Origin: Coffea arabica
Taxonomy: Eukaryota; Streptophyta; Magnoliopsida; Gentianales; Rubiaceae
NCBI RefSeq assembly: GCF_036785885.1
Contig: NC_092317.1
Coordinates: forward strand, 8,000,501-8,064,500
Length of the DNA: 64,000 nucleotides
Direction: 5' to 3'
Under the pieces are notes generated by a model. The model saw only the letters and a program-made list of their open reading frames with translations. It made no database searches and had not been told where the DNA came from. Positions 14,666 through 26,242 of the stretch are shown here, in pieces (position 1 is the stretch's first letter; each line of letters begins with the position of its first letter). The position numbers were made by a program, and so were the translations under genes.

Positions 14666-16030
14666 ATGGCGGGAAAGCGAAAAGCGGACGACGAAAACTC
14701 TTCCTCAGAAGATACCTCTTCATCGTCCTCGTCAGAAGAGGAATCTTCATCTCCAGATGGAGATGGAGATGAAGATTCCTCCTCGTCCGGCTCCGAATCG
14801 TCGTCTTCATCCGAAGAAGAAGAAGGAGAAGAGGTTCAAAATAATGGCAATGATTCGTCAAAAAAGCAGAAAGTTGTAAAAATCTCCGATGAAGAAGAAG
14901 AGGTTCAAAATAACGACGACGAATCATCAAAAAAGGAGAAATTAAGGGAACTTTTGGAACCCTTGTCCAAGGATCAGATTTTAGGGTTTTTAAAAGAAGA
15001 GGCCCTAAAGGACCCATCTATTCTCTCTCGGATCGTCGAGAAAGCCGAGTCCGACCCCACCCACACCCACCGCAAAATCTTCATCCACGGCCTCGCCTGG
15101 GATGCCACCGAGGACCAAGTCCTCCAAGTCTTCGAACCTTTCGGAGAAGTTGAGGAGCTCAAGCTAATAACTGATAAGGTTACAGGCCGGGCAAAGGGTT
15201 ACGCTTTTCTCCTCTTCAAAACTCGGGCTGCCGCCAAAAGTGCGCTGAATAATCCTCAGAAGAAAATTGGCAACCGGACTGTCAGTTGCCAGCTCGCGGT
15301 TCTCGGTCCTGCTGCCGGTTCTGCCCCGGCAGGACAGGCTGCCGAGGTTAGTAAGAGGAAGCTCTTTGTGGCTAACGTTGGCCCGAATGTTAATGTGGAG
15401 AGGCTTCGGGCTTTTTTTGGGAAGTTTGGGGAGATTGAGGATGGGCCGTTGGGGTTGGATCCTTCTACGAACAAGCCAAGAGGGTATGCGATTTTCGTGT
15501 ACAAGTCAGTTGATGGGTTGAACAAAGCATTGGAGCAGCCTGCTAAGTTGTTTGAGGGGTCGCAATTGAATTGCAAGAAGTTTGTTGAAGGTTTTAACAA
15601 TAATAATAATAGTAAGAATGGTGGTAGCAAGGGCAGTAATCAACAGCAGAATCAGGGTAGTGGTAATCATGGTTTAGGCATAAATCCAGGCTATTTGGGT
15701 TCTGGTTTGAATGCTGGAGGGATGTTCATGCAGCAGAATCCTGGCATTGGGTTGGTTGGGAATCCAATGCTCGCAGCTGCTTTGAATCAACCAGGCTTGG
15801 CTGTTGCTGCAATGGCTGGGATAGGTGGGAATTTTGGGTTGAATAATTTAAATCCTGGTATGATAGGAAACTATGGACCGCTAGCGGCTTTGCTAGGCCT
15901 AGGGGCTTTACAAGGTGCTGAAACGGGGCAGTCTTCTGTAGGAGCAAATGCAGCTGGAGTAGCGGTAGGGACTGGATCAGCTCAGCCTCAGTCTGATATT
16001 GGATCATCAGGGATGACTTTACCTTCATAG
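14666..16030 (+). CDS. UBA2: UBA2-type RNA-binding protein with two RRMs
   Basis: An uninterrupted frame of 454 residues. Residues 1-95 are acidic and Ser/Glu-rich after a basic start (MAGKRKADDE). Residues about 95-130 (LRELLEPLSKDQILGFLKEE) match the conserved helical segment that precedes the RRMs in UBP1-associated proteins UBA2a/b. RRM1 spans about 136-210, with RNP2 KIFIHGL and RNP1 KGYAFLLF. RRM2 spans about 232-305, with RNP2 KLFVANV and RNP1 RGYAIFVY. Residues 310-454 are a Asn/Gly/Ala-rich low-complexity tail (NNNNSKNGGSKGS, then GLG repeats). The family binds U-rich 3' UTRs in the nucleus, stabilises mRNA, and is linked to ABA and wounding responses in Arabidopsis. An in-frame ATG at 14570 would add 32 residues lacking family character and starts close to the SINE duplication, so 14666 is preferred. 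Absence of coding introns agrees with UBA2 genes. Confidence 0.85.
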   Translation: MAGKRKADDENSSSEDTSSSSSSEEESSSPDGDGDEDSSSSGSESSSSSEEEEGEEVQNNGNDSSKKQKVVKISDEEEEVQNNDDESSKKEKLRELLEPLSKDQILGFLKEEALKDPSILSRIVEKAESDPTHTHRKIFIHGLAWDATEDQVLQVFEPFGEVEELKLITDKVTGRAKGYAFLLFKTRAAAKSALNNPQKKIGNRTVSCQLAVLGPAAGSAPAGQAAEVSKRKLFVANVGPNVNVERLRAFFGKFGEIEDGPLGLDPSTNKPRGYAIFVYKSVDGLNKALEQPAKLFEGSQLNCKKFVEGFNNNNNSKNGGSKGSNQQQNQGSGNHGLGINPGYLGSGLNAGGMFMQQNPGIGLVGNPMLAAALNQPGLAVAAMAGIGGNFGLNNLNPGMIGNYGPLAALLGLGALQGAETGQSSVGANAAGVAVGTGSAQPQSDIGSSGMTLPS

Positions 16031-17713
16031 TTCGTACTTTATTTAGATGATTGAGTTTTTCTTCTTTCATGGATGTCACATTCTTTAAATAGCATTCACT
16101 GCTTTTTGTTCTTAACCTTCTCAGTTCGTAGGGAAGAAATTTTAGTATTTTATGAACACTGCGCTGACTGAAGCATGGTTTGCTGTCTAACTTAGGTCAT
16201 TAGGTCATTCATTTATTCAGCGTGGGGATGTGGATATTGATTGACATTTACCGTTGTTCTTTTTATTGTTTGGAAAATTTTGCCAACTTGCTATAGACTA
16301 TTGGCTCATGACAACTGTTGGAAACTGCCAAACTAGGTCATATGACAAAATTACCAACCTCATCTTGATGGATGTAGTTGGATAGTACAATTGTCTATTA
16401 CAATTGTTCTTCTAATGCTTTGTGGATCCATAAAATTGGCCTGATTCTGCAACTCTTCCTGTCAATTTCCATCTTCACTCCCTCTCTTTTTCAATTTAAA
16501 GGTATTATTAGATCTTATGTCTTTCAGATATTCTTTACTGGCTTCTGAATCATGTCATACAGGTAAAGCTTGGAACTCTTTTTCTTTTAGTCCAGACCAA
16601 CCAGTAATTTGTCTCTTCTTAAAGCCCTGGTTGGGTAAGCTGGAAATTTATTAGGGCCAGTGTACTTGTGTGCTTACCAACACATTCTAGGATAGAACAA
16701 GTGCCCTTGAGCAACAATTTAGATGAATTGATTGACATTTAAGTTGAATGTCAAACCTAATTAATGTCCTTTACACATTGGTTTATATACGTACATTGTG
16801 AAATGAAAATTGGTTTAGGTGATGTTGCAGAGTCTGAATTCATCAACGAGTTCAAATTCATCCGCCAGCTTAACGATTTACATACTGACCTTGCCCGCAG
16901 TCCAGCTTTAGTGGCACTCGGTAGCCATATCAGGTGCCAATTGTGCGCTGTTGCGCTACTAGAAAAAGTGCACGATTGGCTATTTAGTGCTCAAGAATAT
17001 GTGGGGTGGAATTACTTGCATTTTGTTTGATATTTGACATTAAATCTTATTCAACTGTCCAAAGAAATTGAAACAATTCTTGCTTTTAGGAAGAATCGCT
17101 GGAACTCATACTTCTTTCTTCTTTTGACTCTACTACTCCCCTGTATTTAGAAGGGAAAACAGAAAATAAAAAATGTAGTCCAGACTCCAGCCTCTATATG
17201 AAAGGAAAGTGAAGGGACGGTGAAGGAGAGAATTAGGAGAGTCACTGAGGGGCTGCGAAGACGGTTTACATTAAATAAATAAATAAATAAATAAAGGATA
17301 GAAAGGGAAAGAAAACGAAGCATTTGAAGGGAGATAATAGCAGACTTGCCAAAAATCTGGTAAAAAACAGGTGCAGAAGGTTTTACTTCACTTACAGTTC
17401 TGAAAAGCCGACCATCTGCAAAACTTGCTTACAAAGAAGTCTCTGCAGCAGAATGGTCAAAGAATGATTTGTCTGACATTGAAGTCTCAAGAGCTAGATA
17501 CAGCAAAGATGCTTGCATATCATTTAGACATATCTTCTCTAGTATTGGCACAAACTTCGTTCTAAACCAAAAGACAAGAAAATAGAAAAATCAATCCAAG
17601 TTTTACGATACATATGGTTCTAACACAAGTAGTTACTTGGAAGAAATCTCTGATCTCCGATCGATATGGGAGCGATGGTGAATGAGTCATGAGTCTAGTA
17701 TACAAATAGGAAG
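16031..17713. other. 3' flank of the UBA2-type gene and intergenic DNA
   Basis: The first several hundred bases are U-rich and probably 3' UTR; UBA2 genes are known to have spliced 3' UTRs, which cannot be checked here. An open frame of 75-88 codons around 16764-17030 has no recognised family and no supporting splice or promoter context. An (AAAT)n microsatellite lies at about 17273-17296. Confidence 0.4.
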
Positions 17714-17860
17714 TTAGCAGTCGCAACGATAGTGAACTCTGACTCTTCTTGTTTGAGGTGGACAAACGATGAAAAGCAGCAGTGCCAATAGCAGGAGCAG
17801 CACCAAATTTAGCAGCAGACTATGATCATCACCACCTGAGCCGCAGCATGCGCTTCCCAT
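17714..17860 (-). CDS. Possible 48-residue single-pass membrane peptide
   Basis: Unrecognised. On the minus strand an ATG (complement of 17858-17860) opens a 48-codon frame ending at 17714. It starts with MGSACCGSGGDD, continues with a strongly hydrophobic stretch of about 18 residues (roughly 15-32, mostly Leu), then a basic tail (TRRVRVHYRCDC). A Gly at position 2 followed by Ser and two Cys is compatible with N-myristoylation plus palmitoylation, and the rest with a type I or II single-pass segment. The frame could be extended upstream by 22 codons to an ATG near 17926. Leu codons are partly CTGCTG repeats, so chance simple-sequence origin is possible. Confidence 0.3.
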   Translation of the reverse strand: MGSACCGSGGDDHSLLLNLVLLLLLALLLFIVCPPQTRRVRVHYRCDC

Positions 17861-18786
17861 GCTATTTCTTCTGCTGCAGAAAATCTCCTGAAAAAAACAG
17901 CCGAAACGTCGCTGTGGTGCGAACAAGAAATCAGAAGACTTTCAGCTCCAAAGCAGCAAAAATAAAGAAGGAAAATGATAGAGATCTTGAGTGTTTAAGA
18001 GGCTTGCAAACATTAACTGAAGGTAGGTACCAGGGAAAGCCAATTCAACAGCTCTATGATTGTTTATGATGAGATTAAGACCAGAGGTTGCGAGGGATGG
18101 ACGAAAGGTATATAGAGAAATTGAAAAGCAAATTCTATCCTCAGTGTATGGCATCCAATTGATGATTGACACGTTAACCAATTTGCTTTGCATATTTCAT
18201 TTTCAGTTCTGTCTTAATGTTCGTACGTTCTGTGGCTTTGTGTGGTTCAGTGAAGGAAGGTCATGGCATAGGAGTGCAGCTCTTTTCTTCAGTGTTCCGC
18301 CCTTGGTGGTTACGTGTATGCTCTGGGACGAGACGACGAAAGCAGCCAGACATGGAAACTGTTGTTTGCGTATACGTCAAAAGCTAGTGGAAATAAGCAT
18401 GTGCATGAGTTTTAGGTTATAATAAAATAAATAGATAGCAAATGGCACTGCTGTTGGTAATAAAACTGTTTAAAATTACCAATTTTGGTTATTAAACTTT
18501 TTTATTTAATTAAATTAATTATTCAACTAATTTTTAATAGCTTTTATTTTTTTAATAGTGGGAGCGGAAGTGTTCGAACTGATTATTCAACTAATCAAAA
18601 CATATAATTTTGGACTGAAAAAATGTATATGAATTTATTGTAACTTTCTAATTCTTGCAAAAGTGTCTCGATACATATGTCAAAAAACTTTTCTATTCTT
18701 ATTGGACAGCTGTAAGGAATAGGAATAGATAGGTTGCAACACACGTCAAAAACTTTCTATTCTTATTGGACAGCTATAAGGAATAA
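17861..18786. other. Intergenic with a short tandem duplication
   Basis: No convincing gene. Two copies of a block beginning GTCAAAAA, with CTATTCTTATTGGACAGCT and AAGGAATA, lie at about 18678-18723 and 18747-18790 (period about 67 bases). A frame at 18060-18422 has no family resemblance. Confidence 0.45.
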
Positions 18787-18965
18787 GGAAAGCCACTGGC
18801 CATTTGATCCAGTGGTCATCACCATTAAAGGTGATGCTGGAGGTCAGGGGTTCAATCCCTACCTCCCACAAATTTGCCACAATTTGTGGCGGTCTTAATT
18901 GACTTTCATCGATAGAGTCTGTACTCACATCGAACCCCCTCCCCTTCCCCTTAGACTAGGCTAGA
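18787..18965 (+). mobile_element. SINE copy without recognisable tail
   Basis: GCCACTGGCCATTTGATCC resembles a diverged tRNA-like head and GGGGTTCAATCCCTACC a box B. The CCTCCCACAAATTTGCCACAATTTGTGGC block matches the SINE at 14263-14527 in order and spacing. It ends in C/T- and A/G-rich sequence instead of poly(A), and no target-site duplication was found, so it is probably old or truncated. Confidence 0.6.
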
Positions 18966-18989
18966 TTAGGTTATAGGACATCTATCGTT

Positions 18990-19860
18990 TCGACAATATG
19001 TAGGCCCGGGTCAATCGGGCTAATGAGCCGAGATTTCATAAGATCGAGTTCAACTCGTTTAATTTGTAACATCTTAGAGTTTTAAGTTATGAGTTTCAAA
19101 TTAATAACTATGAAATTCATACTCAACTCACATAATATTTGGGTCGTGAGTCTCATTAAGAATTTAGGCCAAATTCACTTATTATTTAATTTGCTTAATA
19201 TAATTGCTATAACTATTAAGTTATAAAACTAATTTAATATTCACAATACTACAACATTAAAACTAAATTTGAAAGAGTAATAATTCTTAAAAAGTCTATA
19301 AATCAAGAATTAAGAATTTTTTCAACAATATATATATATCTAATTCGTTCAAAGTACATAGAAAATAAGAATAAAATATGTGATCATAAGCTAATATATT
19401 TTCAAATATTGGAACTTCTTCATAATCTTGTGACTTGAATCCAAACATGCCAACACAAAAAGAAAGCAATCAATATTATGCCAATACAAAAATTTACTCA
19501 ATGAATAAGAAAAAATTTGCTCAACGAAAATATTGTATGATTGGATATAGAATTGATTAATTGTATATAATATAATACCAAAACATAAATATTATATATA
19601 ATACCTATATATATGATTATATTACCAAAATATAAACATTATAAATATTACCTATATTATATTATATTAATATATTATATATACAGGGCCGGACCTATAT
19701 AGGACTTAAGTGAAGCCCAAGCTCAGCTCATAGTATCTGAGCCTAGTTTTGAGGCCCAACTTCAGCCCGGCTCACTGATATTGTAGGTTTATTGGGCTTT
19801 TTATCGGGCCAAATGGATCGGACTCGGACTAACCCGGACCTATTGACAATCCTACAAGTA
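18990..19860. mobile_element. Probable non-autonomous TIR element with GGCCCGGGT-type ends
   Basis: The left end GTAGGCCCGGGTCAATCGGG and the right end, reverse-complemented as AATAGGTCCGGGTTAGTCCG, face each other across about 850 bases. As in the Mutator-like elements elsewhere in the window, ends are rich in CCGGG/GGGCC and the core is AT-rich. No 9-bp duplication was identified, so superfamily assignment is inference. Confidence 0.5.
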
Positions 19861-21713
19861 TGTCTATCATCATCTAATTGTACTGAAATTTTCACGACGG
19901 GAATCAAAAACTGAATCGGGGCACTAAAGAGTTTCCTCTAGCCAAGGGGTAACTATTTCTTCTTCGTTGGAATCGACACTCGTTTTCCATTTTCTGTATA
20001 TACAAAAGATCCTGGGTTTGACAAAATACGGGTTGGAGACATCTTCAGTCCCTTGTCCAAATAGTCATCTGAATCCAGTTGAGGAACAATAATCGAGTGA
20101 GAATGGTAGGCCCAATTGGTTTCGGGTCTTTTGCATTAAAAGCCAACACAATTGAACGGTGCGGTAAAACCACCCATCGCTCCGTTCATCATTACTTTCA
20201 GATCGAGTTTGTGTTTTGAGTAATCCAGTTTAAAAAATGCCACACTGTGGATACATAAAGTCATTCAAAGTTAAAAGCCCCAAAACAATGTGCACAAGGC
20301 ACCATTTGTACTTAACCAACCGCTTTTGAGTAGTTAGCCACTGCCAAAGACTATAAGTTTTGATAGGATTACAGATCAAAGATTCAAAATGTACCTCTTA
20401 TCGATATTGTTGATGGTAATTCAGTACTCATCAATTCCTCCGGTTGGTTCAATTGGGCCTCGGCTCTCCTTAGAATAAGCTAGAATACAAGTAAAAGTAG
20501 GAATAAAGTAGATATTGTTGTTTAACCAAAAAGAAAAAATGAAAAAAAGACACCATATGTACTTGTATATACACTTTTATATTAATAGGTATTTTTTTCT
20601 CTTTTTATTTTTTACCCTCTTGCCTCTCCCCGTACCTCCAACGGTTAAAGGCACCGCTAATTGTCAGATACAAGATTCGAACTTTGAATTTGATAATGAA
20701 AAAGATTCTAAGAACTTTCGCTTCACCATTGAACCGGCTCGAATCGTTTCTATATAGGTATTCAAAATTGGTTTGTGCTAATATGTAGAAACATTTAACC
20801 TAGTCTAGCTATTCATATTTCTATGTAAAATACAATTTATCGAACTTATCATATTCCATGCATTTCAACCTTTTGCAAAGATATGCTTGCAGTTTTTTTT
20901 TTTTTTTGCATATTTTTCTTTTAGAAAGATAAATTCAATGTAGTATATAATTTCAACAAGGAGAAAAGAATCGTAACTTATTATTGGGGAATAGTGACTG
21001 AGCTAACCCGTGAATTAACCCCTGTTATATTTCAAATTAAGAAGATTGAGTATTAAAAACATACACTCTTGTACTTGGACTCATGCTCCTTTTAAGCAAT
21101 TTTAGTTGGATTTATTACAAAAAAAAATGTGCTTCATGCTACACTGGTTTCTATCCAGTTGTTAATTCTCTTATATTTTATCATGAAAAAAACAAATTAA
21201 TAGGAAATTATGGGGTATTTACTTCTAGAATAAAGATCGGTACTTGTTTTGTTTGGATAGCCTATTACTTGGAAAACAAAAGAAAAAATTTGTTGCATCG
21301 TAAAGAAGTTTTTAAATCACATTTTTATTTTTTTGATTATCTTTTTATCTCACATTATTATAAAGAAATGCTACAATATTATTTTAAAAATTTTTTTCCC
21401 AAACTTTCTTCTATCCGAACACGCAAAAATTTCCTAGATTTTCAAAAGGTCCTCATTCAAATTACTACATTTTTTTTCACCCTCCCACTCCAAACTGTTA
21501 GGCTTGGATTTGAATCCTGAATCGAGTCTCTCCCTGACCACTAGATTGACCCCCTTATCTTTCTCTCAGTCTCTTGCAGAAAGCGTGTGCATTGGACTTA
21601 CAAAAGCGTGTGCCATGAACTCTGCGACATTGACTTTTTGAATTTTCTCTGCCACTGCGGTCTCTCTTTAGATTATTTGTTCCACTAGTACAATGCACAG
21701 GTTATTGATTATT
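19861..21713. other. Intergenic, no gene seen
   Basis: AT-rich DNA. A stretch near 20605-20757 resembles a reverse-oriented, decayed SINE (T-rich run followed by an AGATTCGAAC box-B-like complement). The open frame of 145 codons at 21083-21520 is Phe/Lys/Tyr-rich, as expected by chance in AT-rich DNA. Confidence 0.4.
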
Positions 21714-21767
21714 GAATACGTCTATTCTTCCCCCAGCCAAAAAAAAAAAAAAAAAGAATACGTCTAT
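21714..21767 (+). mobile_element. Micro-retroposon: 30-bp poly(A)-ended insert in 12-bp direct repeats
   Basis: GAATACGTCTAT is present at 21714-21725 and 21756-21767. The intervening 30 bases are TCTTCCCCCAGCC followed by an uninterrupted A run. This is the structure expected of an extremely 5'-truncated retroposon. Confidence 0.65.
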
Positions 21768-24650
21768 AACTCTACAACTTATTCTAGAATCGTACTGAAG
21801 TTCCAAAATTTTTCAAGAACATTTTTTTAATTTTTTTATCTTACATATATAACATTGCTATGGTAAATTTTTTAACAAAAACTCCAATCAAAATGGACTC
21901 TAAGCATTTAACTGCTCCAATAGTTTGTAACAATGGCCCTTCTTTTTTTACTTGGAAAATGATACATAAAAATATGCATCCTTCACAAGCGCCAATGATA
22001 ACTAGTGTACTTAGTATGAGTAAGTATTCTAAGTGTGCTGGGACAATTTCGAAGTCAAAATTAACAGATTAAGACAGAATAACAACAGAAGACCTTGAAA
22101 AGTTTCGTGTCAATTTCGAATGAGAAACTTTCAGATTATAAATTTCTCAAGTAGGACCATCTGGTTGAACTGAGGGAATAGTTTTTTTTTTTTTTTTTTG
22201 GGCCACTTTTAAAGCAAGAGCTACAAGTTATTGCAGTCTAATTTCAGTAGTGTGTTGTTGAAGCAAATGTCAAAATTGCAAGCTGCATTACAACTACATT
22301 TCAAACTTTCAACCATTCAAAAACATGCATTTTGACAGTAGACCCTGGTTTTAAGATTACGATATCTGAAGAAAATTTTGTTCTTTCTTTGAAATTCAAC
22401 GAGAATGCAAAAGAACAGAGAATTATAATAAGTACAAAGAGTTGATGGATGCTTAGACTTTGCATGTAGAATGGTTCTTAATTGTCCAAAATTGTCAACC
22501 ATGATTTAGACAATCGTGTTAATATGGAATCTGTGTCTTAGTATTTCAAAATAATATTGCAGAAAATTTTATTTATTTTTTTTTTGTAATTCTATTTTAC
22601 CTCTTTTTCCTTCATCAAATTTTCGACTTTGTGATGTCTTAGAAGTTAGAAGAAAGAATGTTCGAACCCTACTACATTGACTATCCTACACTTCCTTGCT
22701 TTCTGCAAATTGTAACTTTCTTCTTCTTCTTTTTTTTTTTGGGCATATGTTTTAGTTGCATTACAAACACAATTTTCAATCAACCTTTTAACCACTTTTT
22801 TATTTTACACACATCGCTTTCCAATAAGTACTACAATAATTATTCCAAATAAGCTCCTATCCAACCAGACTCGTTATCATTAGAGATCCTTCATTTTACA
22901 GAAGTCTCAATAATTATGGCAAATATCAGGGACACATATTTATTTTTACTGTATGCATTCTTTAACCATGAAAAAATAATAAAAACAAAGATTTTTTTCC
23001 CTCTTCTTTTTTTTTTTCTATTTTAGTAATAATAAAGTTCGCAGCTAAACTTCAAGTAGTCTTTAGTTAAAGGGAAAATAACATTCGTGGTATTCGAATT
23101 TCACAAAAAGCAAAAAAAAAAAAAAAGAAGATATTCATGATATTCTATGCTTCAACTAGGACTAGTAATTTGACATGCAACATGAGCTTTTAAGGGATGC
23201 TTTTGCTTTCATTTTGAAGAAAGAGGAGTTGAGTCATTAACGAAAAAGCCTCAGCATATCTTTTGATTGGGAGTTCAGAAGTACTAATTATTTTTCTCTA
23301 CGTGCTAAAGAAATCATAGTAAAAGTTTTACAAGTGCATCTGCAATTAGCTCTTCATCAAAAGTATTTCTCCATACTGATTCTCATCATGACATATTATT
23401 ACAAATTGCTTTTAACCCAATTGAGAAGGCTTTATAAGTAAACAAGAGGATTAATACGTGCATCAGATGTTGCTTTCGTTAATTATCACTTATGGATGGC
23501 ATGATGACAACGAAAGCTCGACAAGTTAATTTATTAGTTAGAACATCTTCTTGATTACTCAACTAATTAAACATATTATTCTTATCATTCTCAAATTAAT
23601 CAGACTTAAAGAACCTTTTGCATTGTAAACTCATGATACTTCCACAATGCACCTTTTGTTTTGTATGTAAGGAATCATTTGTTTGGGACCTCACAGCTTA
23701 ATTATTGTTGAAGAATTTTGACACTGGATGCAGCGAGTCAGATACAAATTCTTTGGAAGGGATAAGATGAAAGTAGCCTTTTTAAGAAAAACCAGGGTTT
23801 TTATCGCAAGCTCTTACAATCTGGGTTCTGTGAGTTTTAAGTTTGGATTGCTATTTTCTGAAATTTTTATAGAAAAACGTACTACACCGATTTGATAAAT
23901 GTGAGGTAAAAAAATGATTGAAAAATATATTTATGAAGAGCGTAAAATTTTTTTTGGACCAAAATGGCTTTCCAATATAAATGCACTCTTAATTTGGTTT
24001 TTAAAATGGCTAGTTAAAACTATTTGCATTTGAAAAATTTTAAGAAAAATGAACATTTATAAAAATGATTAGCCTTTACTGTACTAACGGTATATATATA
24101 TATATATATGTGAGTTTAGATTCATGACGACTTTTGACAGTGTAAATACTATCAATATAAGAAAGATTAATCCAAATAATATTGGGGCTTATTTTTTAAA
24201 TGTCAAAAATACCAGTACTGTTTTTAACGTGTATGACAAAGAAATCTTCATCTCAATCTTGGCTGAAAGAAATTTTCATCTCAATATTGGTTGAATATAT
24301 GATTCTGTAGAATCAATTTTTTTAAAAAAAAAAAAAATCAGTTCGCAAAGATCGGAAAAAAAATTTCATTTTTTTTTAATTTGAGATGATTTTCTTTCTT
24401 CTTTTTTTTTTTTGTGATAATGTTGTCTCAATCTTTTTCCCCTCAGCCACGTTGAAGCCTGGCCTTGTGCTTTACCCGTCTGACTGGTGCCTCAAGCAAG
24501 GGTGGCTTAGATTGAATAATTGACTTTGTTTTTTGTACAAAGATTCCAGACCATACTTCTTATTTGGGACCACTAATTCCATGAATATTTGCGCTTGTGT
24601 TATCCAAACTGAAATCCCTTTGTTTTATGGTTGCAACGAACTAATATAGG
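21768..24650. other. Intergenic, decayed repeats
   Basis: No gene seen. Relics of the GTTTGGATTGC MITE family lie near 23848-23995. A (TA)n run lies at 24091-24109. A half copy of the MITE described at 26100-26242 lies at about 24136-24170. At 23080-23160 a poly(A) run is bracketed by similar ATTCGTGGTATTC / ATTCATGATATTC sequences, a possible older micro-retroposon. Confidence 0.4.
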
Positions 24651-25376
24651 GTTCTTTTATTTAAACCATTCCCATGCTGCCTTGATTGAATTTGAAAATT
24701 CATTACTTTGTTCCTGTTAGGATAAGCTTAAAATAAAACTACAGACACATTACGTCTGATATTGATGAAACACTAAAAATGACATATTTGCCAATTGAGA
24801 TTCTGTCCATGTAATTCTTGAATTAAAAACTCTAATCACGCATCTCAATCTTTTTTCTTTTTTTTTTTATCAACATGGGAGGGTTGGAGCGGGAGAAGCG
24901 AGGAGGGGGGGGGGGACAATTGATTTAAACTCAGATTCTCTAATTCTCGAAGTCTCAACCTTTAGTTATTTATATATTTGACTGAGAGTTAATTCTTTTA
25001 TTGGATCTGTCTAACAGGTGCCTACATGGCACGCGTCAATATGTGTTTCAGATGTTGGATTTTTAGAAAAGTATAAAATTAATTAAGAAAAATATATAAA
25101 TGTAAGAGAGAACAGTAATTATTAGTGCGTGTGTGTATATGATAGTTTGGGTGAAATTTAGGTGTGTTAACGACCGACTAAAAAGCCTTCTTTATTTAAA
25201 CCATTCCCATGTTGTCTTCATTGAATTTGGATTTTCATTACTTTGTTCCTGTTAGGATAAGCTTAAAACTACAGACAAGTTGTGTCTCATATTAATGAAA
25301 CACTAAAATGGCATACTTGCCAATTGCGATTCTGTCCATCTAATTCTTGAATTAAAATCTCTGACCATACATCATA
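24651..25376 (+). repeat. Segmental tandem duplication, period ~540 bp
   Basis: The block at about 24651-24845 (TTTATTTAAACCATTCCCATG, TTACTTTGTTCCTGTTAGGA, GATTCTGTCCAT, AATTCTTGAATTAAAA) recurs at about 25192-25376 in the same order with roughly 10% differences and small gaps. It is non-coding. The DNA between the copies includes a poly-G run (24904-24914) and one arm of an inverted repeat. Confidence 0.75.
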
Positions 25377-25606
25377 GTGTTAAGGGTTTTTCTAACGGGT
25401 GCTGTATGGACACTTGTTAACATACCTATATTCCATTCAACCTATCATGTATATATACATATATATATTAATAATTACTATTTTTTTTGTATTTATATAC
25501 TTTCTCTAATTAATCTCTTTACATTTATATATATTTTTAATTAATTTTATATTTTTAAAAATCTAACAGTTGAAGTGCATTTATTTTATGAGCACTTGTT
25601 AGACAG
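25014..25606. repeat. Inverted repeat / MITE remnants around the tandem duplication
   Basis: A left arm at about 25014-25124 (TCTAACAGGTGCCTACATGG to AGTAATTATTA) is complementary to a right arm at about 25469-25603 (TAATAATTACT to GCACTTGTTAGAC). Within 25390-25606 a complete MITE with TCTAACGGGTGCT / AGCACTTGTTAGA ends can be delimited. Two related elements inserted near each other, or one duplicated with the flanking DNA, would explain this. Confidence 0.55.
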
Positions 25607-26099
25607 GCGGCAGTTTTAATTATGTATATAGCCGAATGAGATGTTAGTTCTTTATTAATCTTTAAATGGAGTGGATCCCAATTTCTTCTACCACGGGACA
25701 AATTCAAACTGTTGTGAAATAAATGCATAGGATGCTCCATTAAATACGTTCAGCGAGGTTGGCGGCCTCACGTTTCATTTTTGGCTCTTTTCCAAGTTCC
25801 AATTTATTGCACCTTCCTTAAAAGTGCAATTCATCTGCCAGAATTAACCCTCTGGTGAAAATGAACAGACAAAATTTACCGACCTTTTACCGCATCATAC
25901 CATTAAAGAAAGGGGAGGATAAGAAATTAATGTAAGAATAGAGGATTATTAATTTTACAGCACTGTACTTTTTGATGACTATTTCTGTGCATATTATTTT
26001 TCTTTTCGAGAAAAAAGGTTTAAGAGGACAATTATCTCAATTCTAAGGGCAAGCTACTAGCGCAATTTTCAGCTACTTAGAGGATTATTCTAATGAGTA
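25607..26099. other. Intergenic, nothing recognised
   Basis: AT-rich sequence without gene, repeat or regulatory signal that I can support. Confidence 0.4.
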
Positions 26100-26242
26100 A
26101 ATCTTTCCTACACTGACGGTGTATACACTATCATCGTTAGATTCATGACATGTGTGCAAAAGTTGAATTTCAAATTCAAATTATGCATAGTTGTCAATCA
26201 TCCAACTCTGATAGTGTATACACTGTCAGTGTAGGAAAGATT
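26100..26242. mobile_element. 143-bp MITE with 34-bp near-perfect inverted repeats
   Basis: AATCTTTCCTACACTGAC at the left is matched in reverse complement at 26209-26242; 33 of 34 positions agree (one change in GACGGT versus GACAGT). The interior carries CAAATTCAAATTATG and a CATGACATGTG block. A second, diverged copy lies at about 47671-47800 and a half copy at about 24136-24170, so this is a dispersed family. Confidence 0.8.

Noticed and set aside
16764-17030. Open frame of about 75-88 codons downstream of the UBA2-type gene
   Set aside because: No recognisable family, promoter or splice context; probably 3' flank.
18060-18422. 120-codon frame after the possible micropeptide
   Set aside because: No domain or codon pattern supports it, and it runs opposite to the only plausible small frame here.
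21083-21520. 145-codon frame with Phe, Lys and Tyr bias
   Set aside because: Composition is that of random AT-rich DNA, it overlaps MITE-like sequence, and no family is recognisable.
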